The notes below the pieces were generated by a model that was given only the letters and a program-made list of their open reading frames with translations, made no database searches and was not told where the DNA came from. The translations under genes and the position numbers were made by a program. Below are positions 18,544-27,871 of a stretch of DNA of 64,000 nucleotides, one piece after another (positions within the stretch are counted from its first letter, which is position 1; each line of letters begins with the position of its first letter). Origin of the DNA: Elusimicrobiota bacterium. GTDB lineage: Bacteria > Elusimicrobiota > Elusimicrobia > Elusimicrobiales > Elusimicrobiaceae. The DNA is taken from contig JAQXJI010000004.1 of assembly GCA_029008615.1 (NCBI GenBank), positions 1 through 64,000 on the forward strand, written 5' to 3'.

Positions 18544-19494
18544 CAAGCCGATGCCGTCCATCGCTTTAAGAAATTCCTTTTGTTTTGCGTTGAGCTCTTG
18601 CAAATATTCCGGCCCTGCTTCTATGTAGCCGAAGCTTCCAGCGTGTTCGTGGATAAAATCTACTACGTCTTGGTCAAAAGCGCTTAAATATACGATATTT
18701 ACCGGGTCATATTTTTTTGTGGCGGGATTATAAAGGCCTATGCTGCCTATTGCGGAAACTATACCTGCCAATTCGCCGGTATTTGTCATCACGCCGGAAC
18801 CTGAAATTCCTTTTATTATCCCGAAATTCTTTGTAAAAAACAAACGCTGCTTGGGGGAATAAATAAGGTCTTCGGTATTGTTCATAACTTCGCGTTTGCC
18901 GTCCCATATTGAAATTACCGAGATTTTCCTGTCAAGTTTCTTGCCGGAATCTTCGTTCATAATAAGCAGATTGGGGATATTCGTTCCCTTTACAGCTTTA
19001 TAAAAAAGGGATTTGTTGGGGATTCTTTCCAAAAACTGTTCTTCCGTAAGGGCTCTTTTGATAAGCATATCTTTGTAAACGACTTTGCTTTCGGAGGGTT
19101 TAAAATAAAGCAAGGCCAAATCGTAGGAAGAGGATCTTTTGTCCAGCTTGGCTTTGGAATGCTTGAAAATTTTTGGCGATTTGGGCGTATGGGTTACGGT
19201 CATATCGGCTTCATAATTGGGGCCGACTATCAGCCTGGCCTGAAAACTGCAATTGTCGCGGCAGGCGTTTTCCACACAGTGCGCCGCCGTAATGAACCAA
19301 TGCTCCTTAAGCCTTACCGCTTGGCATTTGTTGATTTTCTTTTCGCCGTGGCGGTTAAAGTTAATCTCGTAAGTGTTGCTGAAATCTTCAACTTCTTCAT
19401 AGGCGGCTTCGTCGTTAACGGTGATGAAACTTACGTCCGCAAAAAGCGGGGCGGCCAAAGTTAAAAATAATGATAAGATTAAAAAGTTTTTCAT
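18532..19494 (-). CDS. Secreted trypsin-like serine protease (downstream copy)
   Basis: 320 residues: signal peptide (ending LFADV), then a chymotrypsin-like fold with catalytic His in WFITAAHCVENAC, Asp in SSYDLALLYF and probable Ser in KGISGSGVM. The usual GDSGG is replaced by GISGSG, so the Asp before the Ser is lost; substrate choice and activity may differ. A pair of Cys after AAHC suggests disulfides. Two bases downstream of its paralogue, in the same operon. Probably periplasmic or exported. Confidence 0.85.
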   Translation of the reverse strand: MKNFLILSLFLTLAAPLFADVSFITVNDEAAYEEVEDFSNTYEINFNRHGEKKINKCQAVRLKEHWFITAAHCVENACRDNCSFQARLIVGPNYEADMTVTHTPKSPKIFKHSKAKLDKRSSSYDLALLYFKPSESKVVYKDMLIKRALTEEQFLERIPNKSLFYKAVKGTNIPNLLIMNEDSGKKLDRKISVISIWDGKREVMNNTEDLIYSPKQRLFFTKNFGIIKGISGSGVMTNTGELAGIVSAIGSIGLYNPATKKYDPVNIVYLSAFDQDVVDFIHEHAGSFGYIEAGPEYLQELNAKQKEFLKAMDGIGLLKQ

Positions 19495-19496
19495 GT

Positions 19497-20429
19497 TTAC
19501 ATAGCCTCCACGTTTTCGGTCAAGGCGCGGTATTCGTCGGGCACAACCGCAAAATAATTAAATCCCGCTTGTTTTACAGGCAAGCCCGGAATATGACTTT
19601 TTAAAAATGAAAGGACGGAATCGTCAAAGGTTGAGAACATTGAAAAAGCCATATTTCTGTTTGTGCTACCGCCGTCGCTGAAAGTTATCACTCTTTGCGT
19701 GCTGGCTACGGCCGAAACTATCGCGGCCAACTCGCCGGAGCTGGTTATCACTCCTGAGCCGGAAATTCCCTGCCTTATGCCGAAATTGCTTGTATAAATA
19801 TAATTGTGTTTGGGGGAGAAAAAAACATAATCTTCGGAAGATAAAATTTCCGTTTTATAATCCCAAATGGAGGCCACCCCCAAAGAAACTCTAAGCACCT
19901 TCGGCGTTTGCGTTTTAAGGGATAGCACCGTCGGAAAGTTGACTCCCTGCATTGCCTGTGTAAAATCCGTTTTTTGTGAAGCGTTTAATTTGGAGAAGGC
20001 CTCTTCTTTCGTAACCAAATATCCGATTTTTTTGTCTTTAAAAAGATAGTCCGATTTTTCCGGCGGGAATCTTATCAATGCTATATCGTAAGAAACCTGC
20101 TCTTCTTTGGCTTTCGGATGCAAATAAACCGCTTGCGAAGCGGATGAATGTTTGGTTGAAATTTCCAATTCATAATCTTTGGCGTTGGACAGACGCGCGT
20201 TTATAGTGCAAGCCGCGTCGCAAACCGGCACCACGCAATGCGCGGCGGTAATAAACCAGTCTTTGCTTAATCTTACCGCTTGGCATTTAAACTGGGATTT
20301 GCCGTCGTTAATGGCAATTTCGTAAGTATTGTTGTATTGGCGCACGTCCATATTTTTCTGCGCGAAAGCCGCGCCCGAAATCGCGGAAGTTAAAATCAAA
20401 AACGATAAAAATTTTAATAATGTTTTCAT
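19497..20429 (-). CDS. Secreted trypsin-like serine protease (upstream copy)
   Basis: 310 residues, clear paralogue of the next gene: signal peptide ending AFAQK, WFITAAHCVVPVC, SYDIALIRFP, RQGISGSGVI. The triad is complete apart from the GDSGG to GISGSG change, shared by both copies. The tandem arrangement and divergence between copies suggest an old duplication with different substrates. Confidence 0.85.
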   Translation of the reverse strand: MKTLLKFLSFLILTSAISGAAFAQKNMDVRQYNNTYEIAINDGKSQFKCQAVRLSKDWFITAAHCVVPVCDAACTINARLSNAKDYELEISTKHSSASQAVYLHPKAKEEQVSYDIALIRFPPEKSDYLFKDKKIGYLVTKEEAFSKLNASQKTDFTQAMQGVNFPTVLSLKTQTPKVLRVSLGVASIWDYKTEILSSEDYVFFSPKHNYIYTSNFGIRQGISGSGVITSSGELAAIVSAVASTQRVITFSDGGSTNRNMAFSMFSTFDDSVLSFLKSHIPGLPVKQAGFNYFAVVPDEYRALTENVEAM

Positions 20430-20564
20430 AAAAATATAATAACAAATAGAACCGGGTTTTAGAAGAGCAAGATAATAAGCAATATAAACTAATTAATATC
20501 TTTGCTATATCCATATTGCCTTAGGGCATAATAAGCATTACGTAATATAAATAATAGCAAAAAA

Positions 20565-20594
20565 GAAACCCCCACCGTTAGGTGGGGGAGTTTC
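20565..20594 (-). terminator. Terminator for 20632-21816 gene
   Basis: Strong GC hairpin (CCCCCACC with GGTGGGGG, flanked by GAAA/TTTC) followed on the minus strand by TTTTTT. Confidence 0.85.
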
Positions 20595-20631
20595 ATAAGT
20601 GGCTATTTAAGAGGGAGTACAAATTTATTGA

Positions 20632-21816
20632 TTAATCCTTTTTATAAGCGCGAAGCAGTAATTCTTTATCAGCATTATCGGTGTTCTTCAGTTCCCTTAA
20701 AGCATCTTCTTTTAAATTTTGAATATGTTTATATTCAGTATCAACCCTATGCACCATTTCTGCATTAGCAGGGTCTTGCCTTATGGAATGTTCCTGTGTA
20801 TGATGCTTTTTAACATCATTGCCTATCTGCATAAATAATTTCTTTAAAGCAATGAAAGTATTTTCTTCATAATCTTCGTTTAAAATATGTTGGTTAAGGA
20901 GATTATTCATTATGATAGTATGGTCGGCAAGCAATTTATATGTACTCCATGCATCACCTGCCCCATATTTAGACATTTTTAGAAGAGAGTTCGTTTCATT
21001 CCTCAATCGTGGGTTTATATTTTCCAATTTATTCCTTAAATCAAAAAAAGTATGCATATTTTGGAAAAGGATTCCAAGCAAGCGGTCATCTTTCGTCCTG
21101 CCGTATTGCTTGAGAATTGCCATTTCTGTCCGTTCCAAAGTTGCATAAATATCATCGTCGATAGTTAAAAGTAAAAAAGGGTTTTTTGTAATAATAGCAA
21201 AGTATAAACCTTCCGGTGTGTATCTTACTTCCTTTTTAAGTTTACTATCCATTATAGAATATTGCAAAGCTTGAGTAAGCTTCTGTACGGAAGCATCCAG
21301 TGCAGCGTGCACTTCGTCATCAGATATTAAACTTGAAGGAATACCTATTGTAGCGACGGAAGGTATCGGCATAGATTTAGTTATTCTGCCGCATACAAAA
21401 GCTAATCTATCCCAAAAAGTTAAATCCTTGGCGGTAATATTGTAGCCTGTTTTCCAATTAACTGCCCTAATATCGCGGATCATATCTGATTTAATTTCAT
21501 CAAATTCATCAGGCAAATCGGCATTCGTAATGCTGCCGTCGGATATTCTTGCAAATGCGGCAGAACTTATAAACGGGATATTAGGGCCTATTTTCTGTTT
21601 AACTTCTTCATTATCAATAAATTGCTGATTGCCGGATTGAAGTTCCCGCATAACATCTTTATCTATTTCACCGGTAGCTTGTATAAATTGTTGTATTTCA
21701 CATTCGCTGTCGGCAGAAAGAACAATGTCATCCCCATCCATACGGAATGAAAACGCCGCAAAAACAGGCATATAGAATATAGCTATAAACAAAAGCGCAG
21801 CAAAAAGTTTTCTCAT
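20632..21816 (-). CDS. Secreted protein of unknown function
   Basis: 394 residues. Signal peptide of ~21 residues ending VFAAF. The remainder is largely alpha-helical with many charged residues, and the last ~90 residues (IGNDVKKHHTQEHS onward) look like long amphipathic helices. I recognise no family and see no catalytic motif. AAGGAG lies well placed before the ATG and a terminator follows. It forms part of a four-gene block of secreted proteins. Confidence 0.75.
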   Translation of the reverse strand: MRKLFAALLFIAIFYMPVFAAFSFRMDGDDIVLSADSECEIQQFIQATGEIDKDVMRELQSGNQQFIDNEEVKQKIGPNIPFISSAAFARISDGSITNADLPDEFDEIKSDMIRDIRAVNWKTGYNITAKDLTFWDRLAFVCGRITKSMPIPSVATIGIPSSLISDDEVHAALDASVQKLTQALQYSIMDSKLKKEVRYTPEGLYFAIITKNPFLLLTIDDDIYATLERTEMAILKQYGRTKDDRLLGILFQNMHTFFDLRNKLENINPRLRNETNSLLKMSKYGAGDAWSTYKLLADHTIIMNNLLNQHILNEDYEENTFIALKKLFMQIGNDVKKHHTQEHSIRQDPANAEMVHRVDTEYKHIQNLKEDALRELKNTDNADKELLLRAYKKD

Positions 21817-21934
21817 AAATAGTTTCTCCTTATATTAATATTATAATTATTATTTATTTAATTCCACAAGCGAGGCTGATCTTCTTACGGAATACTCCTG
21901 GCTTTAGCCCGGGTGTGGGAAAGTTCTTTATAAA

Positions 21935-21960
21935 AAAGCCGCTTGGTTAAAAGCGGCTTT
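21935..21960 (-). terminator. Terminator for lipoprotein gene
   Basis: AAAGCCGCTT pairs perfectly with AAGCGGCTTT around six bases, with a T-run on the minus strand. Related hairpins followed by CTAAATGG recur at 23470 and 46571. Confidence 0.85.
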
Positions 21961-21984
21961 CTAAATGGCTTGCGGCGTTATGGC

Positions 21985-22677
21985 TTATATATTGGAACCG
22001 TTGGAATTTATGTTATCATAGTCTTCTATACTGGGGTTGTCGTACCATATGTCTGATAATTCCAATGCTGCGGACAATGCTTTTTCCATTTGCTTGGCTT
22101 GTACCTGCGGATCATCCGTTAAATTCCAAGAATAGACTTTTTTAGTTTTTGCAATATCGCGGGTATTTACTACATAAACACTTGCGGTTGAAGGTTCTGA
22201 CGCCAGCGGGAGAAGCACATCCTTACAGGCGTTGTCCGAGCATACTGTAACCGCGTTCATGAAAAAATCTATATTGGAGAGCTCTTTGATCCAAGGTATA
22301 TCTTTATTGGATGAATCTTCATAGACGTCTAAAAATACCGGCACATAATTCATACCGTGAATTTTAGGGAGAATGCGCGTCGCCAATTCGTTAAGATACG
22401 GAGCCATTAACTTGGATTTTTCACAATCTTTCCCAAGGAGTACTACCGCTAAAAATTTTTGATTATAGTCCGGAGTCTGAATAATGATGCCGTTCCTGTC
22501 CTGAAAATTGCGGCTGACAGTTAAATTTTCTTTCCCCGTAAGGGTTTTAAAAGTAATATCCGTCCATTGGTCATACATCTGCGTGTTCGCTTCAGGAAGC
22601 TCGGGGAAGTTCTCTTCTATTATGACGCATCCCGTTAACGGCAATAAGACACAAAAAAATAAAAATAATTTTTTCAT
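21985..22677 (-). CDS. Lipoprotein, possible thioredoxin-like fold
   Basis: 230 residues with a clear lipobox (LPLTGC) at residues 13-18. After the lipid anchor comes a region with thioredoxin-like rhythm (KFLAVVLLGKDCEKSKLMAPYLNEL would be the beta strand and first helix; VPVFLDVYED the next strand), but it has one Cys, not CxxC, so redox activity is doubtful. Acidic C terminus. Role unknown. Confidence 0.75.
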   Translation of the reverse strand: MKKLFLFFCVLLPLTGCVIIEENFPELPEANTQMYDQWTDITFKTLTGKENLTVSRNFQDRNGIIIQTPDYNQKFLAVVLLGKDCEKSKLMAPYLNELATRILPKIHGMNYVPVFLDVYEDSSNKDIPWIKELSNIDFFMNAVTVCSDNACKDVLLPLASEPSTASVYVVNTRDIAKTKKVYSWNLTDDPQVQAKQMEKALSAALELSDIWYDNPSIEDYDNINSNGSNI

Positions 22678-22856
22678 ATTAGTATCCTTGGTATAGTATA
22701 ATATAACCTGCCTATCTTGATGCTATTAAATTTATCTGCCGCTGTCTATGTCATTTTGGGCATATGTTTAATATAGGCCTTTTGGGTAATAAAAACCGCC
22801 TGTTGCGCTTGAATGATATAATATGACTAACAGGTATTGTTTTTCTGAGATAATTT

Positions 22857-23099
22857 ATGAATCAATTTTATTTTTCAAATATCAAATTCGACTTGGTTGC
22901 GGAAGAAGCAATGATTTTGCCTGGAGTAAAGACTTCTATGTTCAGGGGTGGTTTTGGTCATATTTTTAAGAGTTTTAATTGTGCAAACCGATTGTCCAAA
23001 GATTGTACTTCTTGTCTTTTGAAAGAGACGTGTATTTATACCTATGTTTTTGCTGATAACGCAAAGGTTTTTCGTTCTAAACCTAATTTTATAGCATAA
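22857..23099 (+). pseudogene. Truncated Cas6 (N-terminal fragment)
   Basis: 80 residues resembling the N-terminal part of Cas6 CRISPR endoribonucleases: LPGVKTSMFRGGFGH (the loop and helix with the RGxFGH pattern) followed by a Cys cluster CTSCLLKETCIYTYVF typical of this family. Full Cas6 proteins have ~220-270 residues; here the frame closes after the N-terminal domain and the C-terminal glycine-rich RNA-binding loop is missing. CRISPR repeats follow 18 bases later. Decay of a former type I or III locus is the simplest reading. Family call rests on motif recognition. Confidence 0.7.
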
Positions 23100-23116
23100 T
23101 AAAAGCGTCCTCTTCC

Positions 23117-23225
23117 ATTTATATCTAAGACGTGATAACTAGCGGATTGAAACTCGTCTACTTCTTTGTTGCCAATAAAGTATGTCGTATTTACATTTAA
23201 GACGCGATAACTAGCGGATTGAAAC
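23117..23225 (+). CRISPR. Minimal degenerate CRISPR array (two repeats, one spacer)
   Basis: Two 37-base repeats at 23117-23153 and 23189-23225 differ at three positions and end in GATTGAAAC, the 3' end typical of type I-B/III repeats. They enclose a 35-base spacer. No other cas genes are in the window. A weaker match (about 23306-23332, with GATGTGATA and TAGCGG) may be a third decayed repeat. Confidence 0.75.
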
Positions 23226-23335
23226 TTGACACGAAAGAGTCATTAAAGCTAGTGTCCAATAGTGCGATGCGTTGAGTCAGTTGTTATCGCAACCGCCACA
23301 ACTGAGTATTTTAGATGTGATATAGCGGTCAAAGT

Positions 23336-23510
23336 GGATCCTTGCTTTTTGCCCATTAGAGAAAAAGGCCCGTTGGGGGCCTTTTTATGCGCCAATAAAA
23401 GTTATATAAAACCGGTAGGGAGATAATTAGACTCTAAACACCGACGAGAAAGGGGAAAATCAGCCAACAAAAAAGCCGCTTATTTAAAAGCAGCCTTCTA
23501 AATGGTCGGG
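23336..23510. repeat. Left imperfect direct repeat bounding the island
   Basis: From GGATCC to CTAAATGGTCGGG this matches 46433-46605 in order: GGATCC, TTTTGCCCA, AGAGAAAAAGGCCC, a terminator hairpin, AAAACCG, CGACGAGA, GGGGAAAAT, a second hairpin and a shared 13-base end. At the right copy the shared end runs into a tRNA-Pro gene; here only its last bases remain. Confidence 0.7.
23362..23386 (+). terminator. Terminator inside left repeat
   Basis: AAAAAGGCCC pairs with GGGCCTTTTT around GTTGG. The right repeat has an equivalent hairpin at 46459. Confidence 0.75.
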
Positions 23511-24044
23511 CTTGGAGCCGGGACTTGCGGCTACTGTAAGACCAGTATTTGTAATTCCCTGTTTATCAGGCAAGAAACAGGGTAAAAAGTAGTGTTTTTG
23601 ATATATTGATGGATTTTTCTAATTAATGATGTTGTATTTGTATTGGCTAATTAATATAATTTAGCTCTAATTCCCTAAGCTTTCAAACAGGGATTTAACA
23701 GGGAAAAGAAGAAAAGGACCATTACTATTCCTTAGTGTATCATTTATGGCAGTAGCCAATGGCAGCAAGTCGTTTTTTAAAGCATATGAACAGGTTTATA
23801 AGGAAACTATTCGGCACTTCCGAACAGTTGAATAGAAAGAGCTTCGGATTGTATATTGATATTGAGATATAGTTATAGTTTGAGGAAGATCAGCAGTATG
23901 TTCCATTTTGGAGCTAACAGTACAGATAGGCTGACATCCTATAAGTTGTAGTGATGTTATTAAAAAATGGTTTGTAAAACATCTAGTGAAAAAATAATGT
24001 ATATTTACTGTTATTAAGCTCTGAATATTTATGAGATATTAAAT
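23511..24044. other. Non-coding stretch at the left end of the island
   Basis: No gene supported. There is an inverted repeat CCCTGTTT/AAACAGGG near 23560-23582, and a short open frame of about 55 codons ending at 23834 (last part KAYEQVYKETIRHF) that may be the tail of a lost gene. The sequence turns strongly AT-rich toward the DUF2971 gene. Confidence 0.4.
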
Positions 24045-24890
24045 ATGGGGAAATGTTTTTATAAATATCGTCAATTAGCTGCTAGTGAGAACGCTACTGA
24101 GATTCATCCTTTTACATTAAGTCTTATACAAAAAGGGGAACTATATTTTCCGTCTCCTTTTGAATTTAATGATCCTTTCGATGGAGTTATTAACTATTCT
24201 AAGACTATAACTATAACAGATATCAAAAAATTGATGGATCGTCTCTCAATTTCTGAGGAACAAAAGAGTTCTTTATTGTTGCATTATCAGAATAATTTTT
24301 TACAGCTTCCCAAAATATATGCCAGTATGCGACAAAATTTACAGAAAAAGAGTGATTTAAGAATTTTTTGTTTCTCAAAAAACCCGTTAAATATTTTAAT
24401 GTGGTCACATTATGCGAATTCTCATACAGGCGTATGTATCGGTTTTAAGACTTACCAACTTGACGAACGCGCGTTTGGAATAAGAGTGCAAGAAAATTGT
24501 GTGAATAACAAATTATTAGAAGCTAATTTTCCTAATATGCTAATACCTATTCCGGTGAATTATACTTCACATGTGGCAGGAGAATATGATTTCGGAAAAG
24601 GAAATGCTGAAGTTTTGATAGAAGCTTTTTTGAATAAAGCTATTGATTGGCAATATGAGCAAGAGTATAGAGTTGTTGCAACAAGTGATACTTTGTTAAA
24701 AAATCCCGTAATGATTGATGTTAATGAAATAGAAGAGATAATATTTGGTCTTAGAGCTTCTTCTCTATTAATAGAGCAAGTAAAAGATATTGTTTTTAAA
24801 AGCCCATATAAACGGCCTGGACCGAAGTTGTATCAATGTCAAAGAATTTCAGGAACTTATGCGTTGAAAAAGGTTTTGTTGTCTGTGTAA
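24045..24890 (+). CDS. DUF2971 domain protein
   Basis: 281 residues. DUF2971 pattern: KYRQL at the start, LYFPSPFEFNDPFDG, CFSKNPLNILMWSHYANSHTGVCIGF, and QYEQEYRVV near residue 205. The biochemical function of DUF2971 is not established, but such genes often sit in defence islands. Only 19 bases separate it from the SIR2 gene, so it probably belongs to the same operon and may act with SIR2-HerA. AT-rich like the next two genes and unlike the backbone. Confidence 0.85.
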   Translation: MGKCFYKYRQLAASENATEIHPFTLSLIQKGELYFPSPFEFNDPFDGVINYSKTITITDIKKLMDRLSISEEQKSSLLLHYQNNFLQLPKIYASMRQNLQKKSDLRIFCFSKNPLNILMWSHYANSHTGVCIGFKTYQLDERAFGIRVQENCVNNKLLEANFPNMLIPIPVNYTSHVAGEYDFGKGNAEVLIEAFLNKAIDWQYEQEYRVVATSDTLLKNPVMIDVNEIEEIIFGLRASSLLIEQVKDIVFKSPYKRPGPKLYQCQRISGTYALKKVLLSV

Positions 24891-24909
24891 AAGGAGAGTT
24901 GATTTATTT

Positions 24910-25980
24910 ATGGCACAGGTATTTGAGTTACAAAAACAAAAGAAAGAAATTGATGATTTATTGGCAAAAGGAACTTCTTCCAGTAATTTAAATGTTCTTC
25001 TGGGGGCAGGTTGTTCGCAACCTGCTATTTCAAGCCTTGGTGTAACTGAGAAAGAAATAGATGCAGCAATGAAAGATGACGAGCCTTTGAAAGTAGAGCA
25101 ATTAACTTATAAATTTTTGTCATCTATTATTGAAGTCAACTCGAAGTTAATATCAGAAACTCAAGAGGAAACAATAGAAAATACACGAAAGACGTATAGT
25201 TCTTTTCTGCGTTGCCTACGCAATTTATTGCATAAGAGGAATACGGCGCTACACTTTAACTTAATTAATATCTTTACAACAAATTACGACTTATTTATTG
25301 AAGATGCTGCCTCTCGGTTGCCAGATCTATTTCTTAATGATGGATTTTGCAGAAATACTAATTTGCAAAATAAATTTTATTTTTCTCCCACAGAATTTTT
25401 TCACTATCGGGGGCATGCTGATTACCTATATGATTATAAAACAGATTTGCCTGTTTTTAACCTTATAAAACTTCATGGCTCTTTATCTTGGAAGTTGGAA
25501 CAAGGTCTCAATAGTCGTATATTGTTTAACAATGAACTTCCAAAGACTTTGACTACTGAACAGGAGACTGACATGTTATCGTTGAGAGTATACAATCAAA
25601 CTTGTGCCGTTGTATTGCCGAGTATGCAAAAGCATCAAACTTCTGTAATAACGGATGTTTATTATGATTTGATAAGGCTTTTTTCCTATGAGTTAGAGCG
25701 GCCAAATTCTTTATTTTTGGCTATGGGATTTTCTTTTAGAGATGAGCATCTTTGTAAAGTTATCACTAGAGGGTTGTCTAATCCTTCATTGCTCTTTTTT
25801 TCATTTGCCTATAGTAAGGAAGATTTGGGCTATTTGGAGCAAAAGTTTAAAGATTTTAATAATTTTATTATTGTCCACACTTCAGAAAAGGACGAGCAAG
25901 ATCAATCTCAATATAAAAAACTTGATTTTCAAAAAATAATTAATCATTGTCTTACTAATTTCCTGTCAAAAGATAAATAA
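24910..25980 (+). CDS. SIR2-like NADase, partner of HerA
   Basis: 356 residues with a SIR2 fold: NVLLGAGCS near residue 29 (NAD-binding GAGxS), FTTNYD near 122 and KLHGS near 185. In anti-phage systems such domains destroy NAD on infection. One base separates its stop from the start of the HerA gene, which identifies a SIR2-HerA defence pair (known as Nezha or SIR2-HerA in other bacteria). AAGGAGAG precedes the start. Confidence 0.9.
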   Translation: MAQVFELQKQKKEIDDLLAKGTSSSNLNVLLGAGCSQPAISSLGVTEKEIDAAMKDDEPLKVEQLTYKFLSSIIEVNSKLISETQEETIENTRKTYSSFLRCLRNLLHKRNTALHFNLINIFTTNYDLFIEDAASRLPDLFLNDGFCRNTNLQNKFYFSPTEFFHYRGHADYLYDYKTDLPVFNLIKLHGSLSWKLEQGLNSRILFNNELPKTLTTEQETDMLSLRVYNQTCAVVLPSMQKHQTSVITDVYYDLIRLFSYELERPNSLFLAMGFSFRDEHLCKVITRGLSNPSLLFFSFAYSKEDLGYLEQKFKDFNNFIIVHTSEKDEQDQSQYKKLDFQKIINHCLTNFLSKDK

Positions 25981-25981
25981 T

Positions 25982-27871
25982 ATGAAACATTTATTGAAAA
26001 AAGAGCCTATTTTATATGTAGGGAAAGTTTGTGGTATAAGCGGCATAAAAATATGGGTGGAAGTCGCAAAAAAGAAAAATGATTCTTTTTTGCTTTTTGA
26101 TGGGGATATCGTTCGTAACATAGGCATAAATAGTATTGTCGAAATCCGAAAGGGTTTTTTGAGTATTGTTGGTATGGTGGTCGGTGAAAAAGTCGAAGAA
26201 TCAAAAGACGTTCAAAAAGCTGTTACAAAAAACCAGATTCCCTTAGACCATAATAAACGTATAGTTGAAGTGGCATTACTGGGCTATTTTGATGAAAAAG
26301 GAAAGTTTTCTGGGGGGACTAAAGAGTTTCCTTTAATTTCGTCGGATGTGTTTATCTTGGTAGGAGATAAATTACAAAATCTATATAATACCTGTTCTCA
26401 AGATTGGTCTATTTCTGTTGCGAGATTGGAAAGTTCAGAAAAGATTTTTAGATTACCTATTGATGGTTTGTTTAATAGTCATATTGCTGTGTTTGGTAAT
26501 ACGGGGAGCGGAAAGTCCAATACTTTGGCAGCTTTGTATCATGCTTTGTTCAAAACATTGGAAAAGAAAGACGTAAATATATTTAAAAATAACACTCATT
26601 TTGCAATATTTGATTTCAATGGAGAGTATGGGGATTCTCATTGTATTACTGAAAAAAAGACTGTGTATAAGTTATCAACGCATGATGATAATGGTAATAA
26701 GATCCCAATTAAGCCAACTGATTTTTTAGATTTAGAATTTTTATCAGTTTTAAGTGACGCCACTGAAAAAACACAAAAACCATTTCTAAGGCGTGCATTA
26801 ACTTTATTGGATAAGATTAAAAAGGGGAATCCTTCTGTAGAGTCTGATCAATATTTCATAAATATTTTCCAGAAATATTTAAAAGAGACTTTATCGCTGT
26901 CCGATAAAGAAAAAGCAGATATATTATTAGAGTATTTTATTAATATTTATTCTATTTTTGAATATGACGCTTCTTCCGATCGTACCGTGCTCAAATGGCA
27001 AGGGAAAACCCAAACTTTTTATATTGAAAGATCTGGGAAATGTATATATTTAAATAGTAATCCACATGAAATTAAGAATTTGAAAATATATACAAAAATA
27101 CAAGAATTTTCATTCTCTAATCTTTTGTTAATGAACCAATTGTTTGTTGTTCTATATTTAAAACTTATATTGGATATTATAGATACTAGGGTAAATAATG
27201 AATTCGTTGGATATGTAATACATAGACTACAACGACATCAAAAATCAATTGAACGTGTTTTTATTTTTAATGATGATGGGTCCGTTTGGGGAACAGGTAA
27301 CTGTGTAGTATTTAATTTTAATCAAGTTAATTTATCGATGAAAAAAGTGCTGCCTCTCTTGCTAGCAAAGAAGTTGTATGAAGAACAAAAGAAGGAGGGC
27401 AAAAATAAAATATTAAATTTGATTATTGACGAAGCACATAATATCCTTTCAAAGACATCTATGCGCGAAACGGATTCTTGGAAAGATTATCGCTTGGAAA
27501 CTTTTGAAGAGATTATTAAAGAGGGAAGAAAGTTTGGCGTATTCTTGACGATAGCAAGTCAACGACCAAATGATATTTCAGAGACTATTATTTCTCAAGC
27601 TCATAATTATTTTATTCACAGATTGGTAAATGAAAAAGATTTATTGATGATGGCAAATACAATATCTTATTTAGATAAAATATCGGTAGATTCAATTCTA
27701 ACACTACCAGTAGGGACTTGTATATTTGGTGGGACTGCTACGCAAATGCCTGTAAAAATACATTTTGATGAATTACCAACCGAGCAACAACCGCAGAGTC
27801 ATACTCGTAAATATGCTGATTTGTTTTCAAAACAGAATGATGTATGCAACCGAAAAACCTTAAAAAATTAA
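25982..27871 (+). CDS. HerA-like ATPase of SIR2-HerA defence system
   Basis: 629 residues. An N-terminal beta-rich HAS-barrel region leads to a FtsK/HerA-type ATPase: Walker A FGNTGSGKSN near residue 172, Walker B NLIIDEAHN near 480, then TIASQRPNDISETI and a C-terminal PVGTCIFGG. HerA hexamers form large complexes with SIR2 partners that sense phage. The last 28 bases overlap the WYL gene, suggesting coupled expression. Confidence 0.9.
   Translation: MKHLLKKEPILYVGKVCGISGIKIWVEVAKKKNDSFLLFDGDIVRNIGINSIVEIRKGFLSIVGMVVGEKVEESKDVQKAVTKNQIPLDHNKRIVEVALLGYFDEKGKFSGGTKEFPLISSDVFILVGDKLQNLYNTCSQDWSISVARLESSEKIFRLPIDGLFNSHIAVFGNTGSGKSNTLAALYHALFKTLEKKDVNIFKNNTHFAIFDFNGEYGDSHCITEKKTVYKLSTHDDNGNKIPIKPTDFLDLEFLSVLSDATEKTQKPFLRRALTLLDKIKKGNPSVESDQYFINIFQKYLKETLSLSDKEKADILLEYFINIYSIFEYDASSDRTVLKWQGKTQTFYIERSGKCIYLNSNPHEIKNLKIYTKIQEFSFSNLLLMNQLFVVLYLKLILDIIDTRVNNEFVGYVIHRLQRHQKSIERVFIFNDDGSVWGTGNCVVFNFNQVNLSMKKVLPLLLAKKLYEEQKKEGKNKILNLIIDEAHNILSKTSMRETDSWKDYRLETFEEIIKEGRKFGVFLTIASQRPNDISETIISQAHNYFIHRLVNEKDLLMMANTISYLDKISVDSILTLPVGTCIFGGTATQMPVKIHFDELPTEQQPQSHTRKYADLFSKQNDVCNRKTLKN

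Noticed and set aside
23306-23332. Possible third CRISPR repeat
   Set aside because: Shares GATGTGATA and TAGCGG with the repeats but has a gap, a poor 3' end and wrong spacing; mentioned only as a weak remnant.
23503-23560. Possible full tRNA at the left boundary
   Set aside because: Only the 3' tail pattern TGGTCGGG is present; no anticodon or T arm can be folded.
23670-23834. Short open frame ending KAYEQVYKETIRHF
   Set aside because: No start with ribosome site and no family match; may be the tail of a lost gene, not listed as a gene.
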